Below are positions 35,417 through 45,114 of a stretch of 64,000 nucleotides of DNA, in pieces (within the stretch, counting starts at the first letter, position 1; the number at the start of each line of letters is the position of its first letter). The stretch is from Pirellulales bacterium. Its GTDB lineage: Bacteria; Planctomycetota; Planctomycetia; Pirellulales; Lacipirellulaceae. The stretch lies in NCBI GenBank assembly GCA_019636345.1, contig JAHBXQ010000001.1, positions 186,001-250,000 on the forward strand. Direction: 5' to 3'. The notes under the pieces were generated by a model, which saw nothing but the letters and a program-made list of their open reading frames with translations, was not told where the DNA came from and ran no database searches. The translations under genes and the position numbers were made by a program.

Positions 35417-36451
35417 TTAGCGGACCGAGGCGATCCGGGTGTCGGCCTCGTCGAACGTGAAGGCCAGCTCGTAGGACTGCCCTCCCTCGATCGAGAGGGT
35501 CTCTTCCTTGACGATTTTCTGGCCGTCGCGGGTCAACTCGACGCGGACGACGTAGCCGTCCCACGTCTGACCGGCCGCCAGGCGATCGGTCGCAAAGGTC
35601 CGCGACTCGCCGGTCTGGCTGGTCTCGGCGCCGGCGAGGTAAACCTTCGCCTCGGCGGGAACCGACACCTTCAGCTCGGTCTTGGCCGGCTCGGCGGCAG
35701 CGACGCTCGACTCGGCTCCGAACGCCAGCGTGGCGGTCTGACCTGGCTGCAAGCGGACCTGCTTGTTCTCGACGACGGTCTGGCCGTCGCGCTCGAACTC
35801 GACCCGCAGCTTGTAGGAGTAGGTCATCCCTGCCGACAGGCCGCGCGACACGAAGTGGCGGTCGGCCCCTTGGCTGGTGGTCGCCGAATCGTTGACGAAC
35901 ACGCGGGCCTCGGTCGGCACGGCGACCTGGATCGCGGCTTCGCCTGCATCGGCCAGGGCGGGGCTGGTCGTCACGCTGCCGACGCAGTCGGCGCATTCGA
36001 CTTCCACCGGAGCGCTGTAGACCTCATAGGACCCGTAGCTGCCGCTGCTGGCGTAGCTGCCGGCCGAGCCGTAACTGCCGCTGCTCGCGTAGCTGCCGGA
36101 CGAGGCATAGCTTCCCGACGAGGCATAGCTGCCGCTGCTGGCGCGAGCGGCCTTGCGGGCGTGCCAGCGGGCGAACAAGCCGGCGCGACCCGAGGAGCCT
36201 GCGCTGCCCGAAGAGGCATAGCTGCCTGAGGAGGCGTAACTCCCCGCCGAGCCGTAGCTTCCCGAGGAGGCATAGCTTCCGCTGCTAGCGTAGCTGCCCG
36301 AGGAACCATACGAGCCGTAGCTTCCGCCCGAGCCATAGCTGCCGTACGACCCCCTGTGCCGAAAGGCAAACGCATCGCCGGCCGTCATGGCCACCAACGT
36401 CGCGGCAAGCGCGACCATTTGCCAATGTTTGGCAGTACCGTGGAATCGCAT
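35417..36451 (-). CDS. TIGR03000-domain protein with GSYAS repeats
   Basis: A 344-residue exported protein. The signal peptide ends near DAFA (about residue 29). Residues about 33-145 are a low-complexity run of SYGS and SYASSG units, interrupted once by a basic RAGLFARWHARKAARAS. Then come two copies of the planctomycete TIGR03000 domain: about 170-245 (VAVPTEARVFVNDSATTSQG, RHFVSRGLSAGMTYSYKL) and about 262-335 (VSVPAEAKVYLAGAETSQTG, RTFATDRLAAGQTWDGYV). The function of the domain is unknown; the pattern suggests a surface protein. It has its own terminator, and lies 184 bases after the methyltransferase gene on the same strand. Confidence 0.88.
   Translation of the reverse strand: MRFHGTAKHWQMVALAATLVAMTAGDAFAFRHRGSYGSYGSGGSYGSYGSSGSYASSGSYASSGSYGSAGSYASSGSYASSGSAGSSGRAGLFARWHARKAARASSGSYASSGSYASSGSYASSGSYGSAGSYASSGSYGSYEVYSAPVEVECADCVGSVTTSPALADAGEAAIQVAVPTEARVFVNDSATTSQGADRHFVSRGLSAGMTYSYKLRVEFERDGQTVVENKQVRLQPGQTATLAFGAESSVAAAEPAKTELKVSVPAEAKVYLAGAETSQTGESRTFATDRLAAGQTWDGYVVRVELTRDGQKIVKEETLSIEGGQSYELAFTFDEADTRIASVR
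36041..36360 (-). repeat. DNA encoding GSYAS tandem units
   Basis: A run of 12-15 base units coding for SYGS, SYAS and SSG with many synonymous changes, inside the TIGR03000 gene. The units are coding repeats, not a CRISPR or a satellite. Confidence 0.8.
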
Positions 36452-36635
36452 GTGTGGTTTTCCCCCGCTGTGATCGAAGACAAAAAACGACGCAATTGCC
36501 GGAGATCGGGCCGCTGCGGGCCTTTTCCGGGATCATGGCCAGAATAGCATCCCAGCGGGTCAATTCAAGGAATCTAGGGGATTTTGCCGGGATTTGAGGG
36601 TTGGGGGGATGGCGCAGAGCCAGGCGGCCCGAGGC

Positions 36636-37889
36636 CTAAGGGTCGGCAACCGGTTCAAGCCGTACGGCCGTCACGTCGAGCCGACCGGTCCCCCCGTGCA
36701 TCCCCAGGCGAATGTTCGCCTCGCGCGCCGCAAGCGGCACGCGGACCACGGCCGACTCGCCCCGCCAATCGAAGCTCCCCGACCAGGGCCCCAAGACGAT
36801 TGTGTCGATCACCGCCCGGCGCTGGTCGAAGAAGGTGATCATCGCCCCGGCCTGCTCGTTGGATTGCAGCCCGGGGGCGAGATTCTCGGCGCGGATGCGG
36901 AGCGAGAATTTGAGCCGGCCGACCCATCGGCCGTCGATCGCCAAACCCTGCAACGCGCGGGAAGGGAGCCCTGGCTCGTTGTTGGCGAACCGCAGAAACG
37001 TGGCGGGCTGATCGGACGGTGCGGCCAGAGCGTCGGTCGATTTGACCGCTTGCGTCGCCCGCAAGTAGTGCCATCCCGCGGGTTGGTCCGAGTCGCCGAC
37101 GAGTTCGGCGAAGTCGCCGTTGACCGCTTCGGGCCGAGTCGGGTCGGGCTGCTTCTCACGGGACTTTTCCGCGGCGCCGGTCATCGGCACGAACAGCGTC
37201 GCCTGCAGCGCCTCGCGTTCCAGCTTGCCGTTGCGTTTGACGACGCGAAAGAGATTTTGTTGATATCGCTCGCCGACCGGGATGATCATCTCCCCCCCCT
37301 CGGCCAGTTGCTTGACGAGCGGCTGCGGAATCTGCTCCGGCGAACACGTGACGATGATCCGATCAAACGGCGCGTGCTCGGGCCAACCCTGGTATCCGTC
37401 GCCGATCCGTACGTGGACGTTGTCGTACCCGAGCCGTTGCAAGGTGCGCTGCGCCCGTTTTCCCAGCGGCTCGACGATCTCAATTGTGTAGACGTCCTTC
37501 ACAAGCGGGCTGAGCACGGCCGCTTGATAGCCGCTGCCTGTGCCGATTTCCAAAACGCGGTGTTCCGGCTTGGTGCGGAGTTGTTCGGTCATGTACGCCA
37601 CGACGTAGGGAGGCGAGATCGTCTGTTCCTCGCCGATGGGGAGCGCCGCGTCGTAGTGGGCGTACTGGCGATACGCGGCGGGCATGAACTCGTGCCGCGG
37701 CGTGGCGCGCATCGCGTCGAGGACTCGCGGATCCTTCACCCCCGCGGCGGCGATTTCTTCGGCGACCATTTTCTCGCGCGCCGCGGCAAAACCGTCGGCG
37801 GCACGCGCGGGCGCCAGGAGCGTCGCCAGGGCGAGGCAGCTCGCGACGACCCGAGCAAACCCGCGTGCATGAGCCTTGGGCGCCGGCAT
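36636..37889 (-). CDS. pcm: exported protein-L-isoaspartate O-methyltransferase with C-terminal extension
   Basis: A 417-residue protein. It begins with an apparent signal peptide (ARVVASCLALATLLAPARAA, about residues 13-32). The middle (about 35-235) is a complete isoaspartyl methyltransferase: IGEEQTISPPYVVAYMTE, the SAM-binding LEIGTGSGYQAAVLSPLV, and MIIPVGERYQQNL. The last 160 residues form a beta-rich domain like those that bind sugars or other ligands (GDSDQPAGWHYLRATQ, then RLDVTAVRLEPV). PCM repairs damaged aspartate residues with SAM as methyl donor; an exported copy is odd because SAM is cytosolic. The ATG at 37889 marks the signal peptide; 38075 would add low-quality residues. Confidence 0.85.
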   Translation of the reverse strand: MPAPKAHARGFARVVASCLALATLLAPARAADGFAAAREKMVAEEIAAAGVKDPRVLDAMRATPRHEFMPAAYRQYAHYDAALPIGEEQTISPPYVVAYMTEQLRTKPEHRVLEIGTGSGYQAAVLSPLVKDVYTIEIVEPLGKRAQRTLQRLGYDNVHVRIGDGYQGWPEHAPFDRIIVTCSPEQIPQPLVKQLAEGGEMIIPVGERYQQNLFRVVKRNGKLEREALQATLFVPMTGAAEKSREKQPDPTRPEAVNGDFAELVGDSDQPAGWHYLRATQAVKSTDALAAPSDQPATFLRFANNEPGLPSRALQGLAIDGRWVGRLKFSLRIRAENLAPGLQSNEQAGAMITFFDQRRAVIDTIVLGPWSGSFDWRGESAVVRVPLAAREANIRLGMHGGTGRLDVTAVRLEPVADP

Positions 37890-38081
37890 CGGACGGCGCC
37901 GGCGAGTCTCTTCCAAGTCCAATCGGCGAGAAAATGCGGGAGTGCGCGGCTCCGCCGAGCCCGTGCTGCGCAGCCCGCGCGGAGTCTTGCATGCCCGATC
38001 TCGGATCCCAGGCGCCGATTCGGGGCGGCTAATCGACGGCGGGCGACCTAGGCTGTCTCGGTCGACGAACGGCATCTCGCT

Positions 38082-39134
38082 TCACTCCGCTTCCTGGTCC
38101 GAAGGTTCGCCGCGGTAGATCTTCTGCCGCAGCGGGTTGCGGGCGCTGGTGATCGGCCCGGACGTCGCGTCGTCGTTGATCGCGTCGATCATCATCTGCA
38201 GTTTCGCGTCGATGTCGTCGGCGTAGTGGACGAGCAGCGCCTCGAGGGTCATCGGCGGCTTGGGGGCGCCCCACTCGGGGAGCCGCTGGTGCGCGACGAT
38301 CACGTGTTCCAACCGCAGCAGTTTGTCGGGATCGATCGGGTGCTCGACCGCCGCTTCGCGCAGCATGTCGCGCCCCTGAAGGATGTGGCCGATCAGCGTC
38401 CCGGGGATCGTGTACTCGGCCCCGGCGGCGGTGGTTCGCAATTCGCGCAGTTTGCCGATGTCGTGCAGCACGCCGCCCGCCACGACAAGATCCTTGTCCA
38501 GCGGCGGTTGCAGTTCGGGGTAAAGCTCGCGGTACTTGTCGGCCAAGTAGACGCAGGTCCGGGTGACGCTGAGGACGTGCTCCAGAAACCCGCTGCGGTG
38601 GGCATGGTGATTCTGCGTCGCCGCGGGGATTTCGCAGATCAAGGGACGGTTGTCGCCGAGCATCGCCAGCACCAACTCGCGGACCGCCTCGTCGGCAACG
38701 TGCTCCTCGACCAGCCCTGTGAGGGCCGCGTACATTTCCTGCGGATCAAACCGCGAGGCCGCCACAAGCTGGGCCGGATCGAACCCCTCGAGTCGATCCT
38801 CTTCGGTCACGGGACGGATGCGGCGGATTTCCAACTGCGGGCCGTAGCTCGTTTCGCGATAAAGCGCCCGCAGTTTGTAGAATTCGCCCGGCTGCCACTC
38901 GTTGCGACACGCCGCGGCCAGCGGCGAGTCGTTCCAGATCGGAAAGCTCACCTCACGCGCGGCGTCGCAAAACGTGACGCGGTCGTAGGGCTTGCCGTCG
39001 CGCGTGGCGAGTTGCACCTTGCCGGAAAGGAGGGCGAAAAAATCCGCCTCCTGGCCATCGGTCAGCTCCGAGAGCGGCGTGATCGCCGCGGGGAGCGGCA
39101 GCGTCTTCTGCAAATTCGCGGAGCTTTTGGCCAT
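38082..39134 (-). CDS. YhaM-like 3'-5' exoribonuclease (OB fold plus HD domain)
   Basis: A 350-residue protein. The N-terminal part (about 20-115) resembles an OB nucleic-acid-binding fold (ADFFALLSGKVQLATRDGKP). The C-terminal part has an HD phosphohydrolase domain with HAHRSGFLEHVLSV and VLHDIGKLREL, whose His and Asp bind metal. This order matches YhaM and related 3'-5' exonucleases. The end DEAVRELVLAML before the HD part is typical. The ATG at 39134 is preferred over 39191. No ribosome-binding site is visible for either. Confidence 0.82.
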   Translation of the reverse strand: MAKSSANLQKTLPLPAAITPLSELTDGQEADFFALLSGKVQLATRDGKPYDRVTFCDAAREVSFPIWNDSPLAAACRNEWQPGEFYKLRALYRETSYGPQLEIRRIRPVTEEDRLEGFDPAQLVAASRFDPQEMYAALTGLVEEHVADEAVRELVLAMLGDNRPLICEIPAATQNHHAHRSGFLEHVLSVTRTCVYLADKYRELYPELQPPLDKDLVVAGGVLHDIGKLRELRTTAAGAEYTIPGTLIGHILQGRDMLREAAVEHPIDPDKLLRLEHVIVAHQRLPEWGAPKPPMTLEALLVHYADDIDAKLQMMIDAINDDATSGPITSARNPLRQKIYRGEPSDQEAE

Positions 39135-39444
39135 CGGGCGTTGAGGAGGTGCGGTGAATTGGCGAACACGAACGGCGGTTTCCTCAAGCATTGTAAGGAC
39201 TCGCTGCCAGCATTGCAGCCGACTCGATGTTTCCTGTGGCGCGGGTCGGACTTCACGGCCGCGACAATACCTCCGTGGTCTCCGTGGCGAATCCCTCGCT
39301 TGCCGGACTTGGCAGATCTTCTGGACGTCCTGGGTCGGAGCCTAGCCGAGGCCTCGATTCAACGAGACAATGACGCGGGTTGCTTCTCCGGCTGGTCTGG
39401 CAAGCGAGCGACAGCCGGAACTCTCAACGACCTGAGGAACTGTG
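39135..39444. other. 310-base divergent intergenic region
   Basis: It lies between the YhaM-like gene and the propeller gene. I see no terminator or clear promoter pair. Confidence 0.4.
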
Positions 39445-40737
39445 ATGTACTCGGAAAAGACCACCGTGCTGCGTGCGTTTGCGGCGATGATGCTTGCGGT
39501 CCTGGCGGGTTCGGCCCGAGCCGACGAGCTCGCTGCCGATTGGCCGCAATGGCGCGGGCCGCAGCGGACCGGCGTCGCCCCGGCGGAGCCTGCCTGGCCC
39601 GAGTCGCTGGGAGAGGACGCGCTCGTCGAAACGTGGCGCGTTCCGCTGGGACCCAGCTACTCGGGCCCGATCGTGGTCGGCGAGCGGGTGTTCACGACCG
39701 AGACGCGCGATCAGCAAGTCGAGCGGGTCGTCGCCCTCGATCGCCGGACGGGCGAGCCGTTGTGGGAAGCGTCGTGGGAGGGAGCGGTCACGGTTCCCGT
39801 CTTCGCCGCGGCGAACGGCAGTTGGATCCGCGCCACGCCGGCCTCCGATGGCGAGCGGCTGTACGTCGCGGGGATGCGCGACGTGCTTGTCTGTCTCGAC
39901 GCGGCCTCGGGCGATGAACTGTGGCGGGCCGACTTCGTCGAGCGCTACGGCGCCGACGTCCCGGCCTTCGGGTTCGTCTCCTCGCCGCTGGTGGACGACG
40001 GGAGCGTCTACGTTCAGGCGGCCGAATCGGTCGTCAAGCTCGACAAGCTGACGGGCGAGTCGCTGTGGCGCAGTGCGATCGAGTCGGGAGAAATGAACTC
40101 GGCGTTCTCCTCGCCGGTGATGGCCGAACTTGCCGGGCGGCGGCAGCTCGTCGTCCAGACTCGCAAGGCTCTCAAGGGACTCGACCCCGACGATGGCGCC
40201 GAGTTGTGGTCGCAGCCGATCGAGGCGTTCCACGACATGAACATCCTGACTCCCACGGTCGTCGGCCCCGACCGCGTGTTCACCAGCGCCCACACCGGCC
40301 GCAGCCAGTTGTGGCGACTGGCGGCCGCGGAGAGCGGTTACCAAGTCGCCCAGGCATGGGCCGAGAAGTCGCAAGCCTACATGTCCTCCCCCGTGGTGAT
40401 CGACGGGCACGTCTACATGCACCTCAAGAACCAGCGGTTCGGCTGCCTGGAACTGGCCACCGGCGAGGAAAAATGGCGCACACGGCCCTACGGGCGTTAT
40501 TGGTCGATGGCGGTTCAGGGGGACATGATCCTCGCGCTCGACGAGACGGGAGAGTTGCTGTTGGTCAAGGCGACCCCCGACCGGTTTGAACTGCTCGATT
40601 CCCGGCGGCTCGACGTGAGCGAGACCTGGGCTCACGTGGCCGTCTGCGGCGGGCAGGCGTTTGTCCGTTCGCTCAATGCGCTGATCGCCTTCCAGTGGAA
40701 GCCGCTCGAGGAAGCCAGGGGGGGCTCAGAGGACTGA
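39445..40737 (+). CDS. exported PQQ-type beta-propeller repeat protein
   Basis: A 430-residue exported protein. The signal peptide ends near GSARA (about residue 24). The rest is a beta-propeller of PQQ-like blades, each with a pattern such as VVALDRRTGEPLWEASWEG, VCLDAASGDELWRADFVE, VKLDKLTGESLWRS and LELATGEEKWRTRP. WPQWRGPQRTG at about 34-44 is a typical planctomycete opening. Such proteins can be quinoprotein-like, or, as in BamB, only a scaffold. No PQQ-binding residues can be confirmed. An ATG at 39445 follows GAGGAA and is preferred to the GTG three bases upstream. Confidence 0.85.
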   Translation: MYSEKTTVLRAFAAMMLAVLAGSARADELAADWPQWRGPQRTGVAPAEPAWPESLGEDALVETWRVPLGPSYSGPIVVGERVFTTETRDQQVERVVALDRRTGEPLWEASWEGAVTVPVFAAANGSWIRATPASDGERLYVAGMRDVLVCLDAASGDELWRADFVERYGADVPAFGFVSSPLVDDGSVYVQAAESVVKLDKLTGESLWRSAIESGEMNSAFSSPVMAELAGRRQLVVQTRKALKGLDPDDGAELWSQPIEAFHDMNILTPTVVGPDRVFTSAHTGRSQLWRLAAAESGYQVAQAWAEKSQAYMSSPVVIDGHVYMHLKNQRFGCLELATGEEKWRTRPYGRYWSMAVQGDMILALDETGELLLVKATPDRFELLDSRRLDVSETWAHVAVCGGQAFVRSLNALIAFQWKPLEEARGGSED

Positions 40738-41290
40738 CTTGCATGGGGGTTGGCGCTTGCCTGGGTTGAGCGGGCATCGGCTTGCCGACGATTCCCCTGT
40801 TTCCGGAGCGTTTTTCCCCAATCTGGGGGGACTCGCCGGCGCTGTTGCGGTTTACGACGGGGCTCCAGGTGCAGGCATCCGCCGACTCACTTGAATCTCA
40901 TTCAGAGGCTCGCATTCCCCTGTTTTGCCAGTTCTCCGTATTCCCCCCAGCGGTCGGGCTCGCCTTGACCCCTTTTTTCCGTCGCAATAAACTTTTTGCT
41001 GCGAGGAAGTTGCGCCGAATCTGCGCGCCCGCTGCGGGCGCGCCTCCCGGCGCCGCATCGCAGGCGACAGCAGTCGCCCGAACAATCCGTTGACGTCACC
41101 GCCCGCCGGCGTACTTGATCGCCGGCTGGCCTTTCCGTCGGAGCCCCTCCGCGGCCGCTCGGCGTCGTCGAGCGCCCTGGCCGCGTTGCGTAAATAACGA
41201 GTCGCCCAGTTTGTCGCGCGGCCCCGGTCACGGAGGCGCCGCCGCGGGCCGAGGCGCGCCACACAAGCAAGTCATTAGGCGAAGCGAACA
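40738..41290. other. 553-base intergenic region before secA
   Basis: It holds the secA promoter at 40965-40993. The 300-base leader after it has no recognisable gene or SecM-like ORF that I can support. Confidence 0.5.
40965..40993 (+). promoter_or_regulatory. sigma-70-type promoter for secA
   Basis: TTGACC (40965-40970) and TAAACT (40988-40993) are exactly 17 bases apart, in an unusually AT-rich patch. Transcription would start near 41000, about 290 bases before the secA start. Confidence 0.65.
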
Positions 41291-44200
41291 ATGGAAGTCT
41301 TGGAACGAATTTGGGAACTCGTCGCCGGCATCGGCAACGGAATTCTCGGCCGATTCGAGCGGCTGATCACCGCGCTATTCGGGTCGGCGAACGCCCGGTT
41401 TCTCAAGAAGATGCAGCCGAAGGTCGCCGCGATCAACGCGCTGGAGCCCAAGTACGAGGCGATGAGCGACGAGGAGCTCCGCGAGCAGACGGCGATCTTT
41501 CGCCGCCGGCTCGACGCGGGGGAATCGCTCGACGACCTGCTGGTCGAAGCGTTCGCGGTCGCACGCGAGTCGGGCCGACGCTTCCTGGGGATGCGCCATT
41601 ACGACGTCCAGCTTATCGGCGGCATGATTCTCCACAGCGGCGCGATCGCCGAAATGGTCACCGGCGAAGGAAAGACGCTGGTCGCCACCTTGCCGGCGTA
41701 TCTCAATGCGCTCTCCGGCAAGGGGGTCCACATCATCACGGTGAACGACTACCTCGCGCGCCGCGACATGGAGTGGATGGGCCCGCTCTACACGAACCTG
41801 GGACTCACCGTCGGCGCCATCCAGGGCGGCATGGACAGCGGCGAGCGGCAGAAGGCCTACGCCTGCGAAATCACCTACGGCACGAACAACGAGTTCGGGT
41901 TCGATTACCTGCGCGACAACATGCGGATCGCCGCCCGCGGGGACGACCGTTACCCCAAGCGGGATCAGCAGGCCCAGGGGAAGCTGAATTTCGCGATCGT
42001 CGACGAGGTGGACAACATCCTCATCGACGAGGCCCGGACCCCGCTGATCATCTCCGGCCCGGCTCGCGACGACGTCACGAAGTACCTGAAGGCCGACAAG
42101 ATCGCCCGGCAACTGATCCCCGACGTTCACTTCGAGGTCAAGGAGAAGGAGCACTCCGCCAGTCTGACCGACGAAGGGGTGCGGGCGGCCGAGAAGCTGG
42201 CCGGGGTGGAAAGCTTCTACACGGCCGGCAACATGCAGTGGCCCCACTTGATCGACAATTCGCTCAAGGCTCACCACCTGTACAAGCGCGACGTCAACTA
42301 CGTCGTCCAGCAGGGGCGGGTGGTCATCGTCGACGAGTTCACGGGCCGACTCATGGAAGGTCGGCAGTGGAGCGACGGCCTGCATCAGGCGGTCGAGGCG
42401 AAGGAAGGCGTGCCGATCAAAGAGGAAAATCAGACCCTGGCGACGATCACGCTGCAGAACTTTTTCAAGCTTTACAACAAACTCGCCGGCATGACGGGGA
42501 CCGCGCTCACCGAGGCGGGCGAGTTCTGGAAGATCTACAAACTCGACGTCATCGGCGTGCCGACGAACCGCGCGATGCAGCGGATCGAGCACCCCGACGT
42601 CATCTACCGCACCGAGAAGGAAAAGTACGTCGCCGCCGCCGACGAAATCGAGCGGCTCAACCGCTATACGACCGTCGAGCTGAAGAACGGATCGTGGTGC
42701 ATCGGCAAACTGTTGAGCGAGGACGATACTTCGGTCGTGATCGAGGATATCGACACCCGCAAGAAAGAGACGATCGGCCGAGACAAGGTCAAGCACGTCC
42801 AACCCCCGGGGCGACCGATTCTGGTCGGCACGGTGTCGATCGAGAAGAGCGAACGACTGAGCAGCCTGCTCGACCGCCGCGGCGTGAAACACGAGGTGCT
42901 CAATGCGAAGCATCACAAACGCGAGGCCGAGATCGTCGCGCAAGCAGGACGATTGGGCGCCGTGACGATCGCCACGAACATGGCGGGGCGCGGGACCGAC
43001 ATCATCCTCGGCGGCAACGCCGAGACGATGGCATGGGCCCAATTGCAGGACAAGTACCCGACCCGGCTCGAAGTGCCCCACGACGAGTGGGACCAACTGG
43101 TCCACCAAATCGAACGCCGCGAGAAGATGAAAGAGCAGGGGGCCGAGGTGAAGGTCCTCGGCGGTCTGCACATCATCGGCACCGAACGCCACGAGTCGCG
43201 ACGGATCGATCTGCAGCTTCGCGGCCGGTGCGGTCGTCAGGGAGACCCGGGGAGCAGCCGATTTTATCTGTCGTTGGAAGACGACCTAATGCGGATTTTC
43301 GCCGGCGAGTGGGTCAAGAACATCCTTACCCGCATGGGGATGAAGGAGGGAGAGGCGATCGAGAGCAAGATGGTCACCCGCCGGATTGAAGGCGCCCAGA
43401 AGAAGGTCGAGGAGCGAAACTTCGAGATTCGCAAGAATCTGCTCGAGTACGACGAGGTCATGGACGAGCAGCGGAAGCGGGTGTACGGCTACCGCCAGCG
43501 GATCCTCGACGGCGACAACTGCCGCGACCTGATGATCGAGATGATCGATCGCCAGATCGACCACGCCCTGGAGACGGTGCTCGACCCTGATTACGGCGCC
43601 GAGTCGTTCTCCGCGGCGGCGGGGGCGGCGCTGGGGGTGCAGCTCGAGCCGCGCGACTTCCGCAACACGAGCGCCGACGACGCCGTGCGATTGGCGTTTG
43701 CCGAGGCCGCACGGCAGGCCGAGTCGCAGGTGTACGACGCCATCGAGGAGAACCTCCCCTCGGACGACGAGGAGGATCAGTGGAACTGGAACGCGCTTGC
43801 GCACTGGTCGAACACTCGCTGGGGCACGAACTATCGCGACCGCGATCTCAAGAAGATCGGCCGCGCCATGCTCGACGAGCAGCTCGTACACGACGCTCGC
43901 AAGGCGCTCGACGGGGTCGATCTGGGGCCCTGCGCCCGGTATTTGGAGCCCGATCACGGCGTCAAGACCGCGTGTGCGTGGCTTCGCGACAAGTTTGCCG
44001 TGGAACTTTCTCCCGCCGACATGGGGGCGATCGAGCCGAAGGAATTCCGCCGGCTGGCCCTCGAGCGGGCCCGAGCCGCCTACGACGAACGAGAGTCGGA
44101 GTTTCCCGTCCTGGCCGGCCTGGTGCGATTCGCCCAGCGTGACGCCACGGGGCAGAAGGTGGGGCTGCATCGCGAGGAGCTCGTCGCCTGGGTCAAGCAG

Positions 44201-44983
44201 CGGTTCGGCGTCGACATGTCGCTCGACGACCTGCGCAGCAAGCAGCGCGACGAGGTCGTCAAGATGCTCGTCGAGTACAGCCGGCAGAGCAGCCGCCGGG
44301 CGAATGAACTGGCCCTAGAAGGCGCTCGTCGCGTCGACGCCCTGTTTGCCGAGGGAGGTTCGCAGACGACTCTCGGCCAAGCGACCGGTAACAACGGCAA
44401 ACTGGACGATCTGGCCGGCTGGCTCCGCGAGGCGTGCCAGTGCGAGGTCGACCAGCAGCAACTCGCCAAGCTCGACCAGGACGAGGCCCGCCGTCGCGTG
44501 ATGCAGGCGATCGAGGACCGCTACCGTCCTGAGATGCGCCGTCTGGAACGGTCGCTGTTGTTGCAAATTCTCGACCAGGGGTGGAAAGAGCACCTGCTGA
44601 CGATGGACCATCTGCGCTCGAGCGTCGGCTTGCGCGGCTATGCCCAGGTCGATCCGAAGGTCGAGTACAAGCGCGAAGGGATGCGACTGTTCGAGGAGAT
44701 GTGGCGTTCGGTGGGGAACTACGTCACCGATCTCATCTTCAAAATGGAACAACTCGACGAGGGTTTCGTCGGCAGCACCTGGAAAGAGTCGGCCGCGATT
44801 CACGAAGAGGCTCCCGCCGCGGCCCAGATGTCCGAGCAGCAGCGGGCCGCGATCGAGGGGAGCGAGGGGCAGACCAAGGTCGAGCCGATTCGCAATCGCG
44901 AGGAAAAGGTGGGCCGCAACGCCCCCTGCCCGTGCGGCAGCGGCAAGAAGTACAAGAACTGCTGCGGCGCCCGCGGCGGTTGA
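41291..44983 (+). CDS. secA: preprotein translocase ATPase SecA, enlarged form
   Basis: A 1230-residue SecA, against about 900 in E. coli. SecA drives proteins through SecYEG with ATP. Present are Walker A ([18 protein letters not shown], about 120), the [19 protein letters not shown] box (about 238), [18 protein letters not shown], and the C-terminal zinc motif [15 protein letters not shown]. Two regions are expanded. About 50 residues are added near 450-510 ([20 protein letters not shown]) in the second nucleotide-binding domain. The helical region around 834-1085 holds four similar units where E. coli has one, each with a Trp near its start (see findings). Long SecA forms may be shared with other planctomycetes. 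The ATG at 41291 has no clear ribosome-binding site. Confidence 0.95.
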   Translation: MEVLERIWELVAGIGNGILGRFERLITALFGSANARFLKKMQPKVAAINALEPKYEAMSDEELREQTAIFRRRLDAGESLDDLLVEAFAVARESGRRFLGMRHYDVQLIGGMILHSGAIAEMVTGEGKTLVATLPAYLNALSGKGVHIITVNDYLARRDMEWMGPLYTNLGLTVGAIQGGMDSGERQKAYACEITYGTNNEFGFDYLRDNMRIAARGDDRYPKRDQQAQGKLNFAIVDEVDNILIDEARTPLIISGPARDDVTKYLKADKIARQLIPDVHFEVKEKEHSASLTDEGVRAAEKLAGVESFYTAGNMQWPHLIDNSLKAHHLYKRDVNYVVQQGRVVIVDEFTGRLMEGRQWSDGLHQAVEAKEGVPIKEENQTLATITLQNFFKLYNKLAGMTGTALTEAGEFWKIYKLDVIGVPTNRAMQRIEHPDVIYRTEKEKYVAAADEIERLNRYTTVELKNGSWCIGKLLSEDDTSVVIEDIDTRKKETIGRDKVKHVQPPGRPILVGTVSIEKSERLSSLLDRRGVKHEVLNAKHHKREAEIVAQAGRLGAVTIATNMAGRGTDIILGGNAETMAWAQLQDKYPTRLEVPHDEWDQLVHQIERREKMKEQGAEVKVLGGLHIIGTERHESRRIDLQLRGRCGRQGDPGSSRFYLSLEDDLMRIFAGEWVKNILTRMGMKEGEAIESKMVTRRIEGAQKKVEERNFEIRKNLLEYDEVMDEQRKRVYGYRQRILDGDNCRDLMIEMIDRQIDHALETVLDPDYGAESFSAAAGAALGVQLEPRDFRNTSADDAVRLAFAEAARQAESQVYDAIEENLPSDDEEDQWNWNALAHWSNTRWGTNYRDRDLKKIGRAMLDEQLVHDARKALDGVDLGPCARYLEPDHGVKTACAWLRDKFAVELSPADMGAIEPKEFRRLALERARAAYDERESEFPVLAGLVRFAQRDATGQKVGLHREELVAWVKQRFGVDMSLDDLRSKQRDEVVKMLVEYSRQSSRRANELALEGARRVDALFAEGGSQTTLGQATGNNGKLDDLAGWLREACQCEVDQQQLAKLDQDEARRRVMQAIEDRYRPEMRRLERSLLLQILDQGWKEHLLTMDHLRSSVGLRGYAQVDPKVEYKREGMRLFEEMWRSVGNYVTDLIFKMEQLDEGFVGSTWKESAAIHEEAPAAAQMSEQQRAAIEGSEGQTKVEPIRNREEKVGRNAPCPCGSGKKYKNCCGARGG

Positions 44984-45114
44984 TCAGACGGTCGTTTATC
45001 GCAGAGGCACGGAGATCGCAGAACGGGGCGTCCCGAGTCCTTCATTCTCCCCTTGTCCTATGGGGCGTCTTGCTCCTCCTCGGCTAGATCGAAAATTCTC
45101 GGGAAAGGATTCCC

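Noticed and set aside
36041-36360. Regular tandem repeats that could be taken for a CRISPR
   Set aside because: The repeats are 12-15 bases, run in frame, and code for SYGS/SYAS units; no spacers of constant length.
41375-43192. Long minus-strand open frame (605 codons) under secA
   Set aside because: Antisense of secA. The translation is rich in Arg, Asp and Val with no domain.
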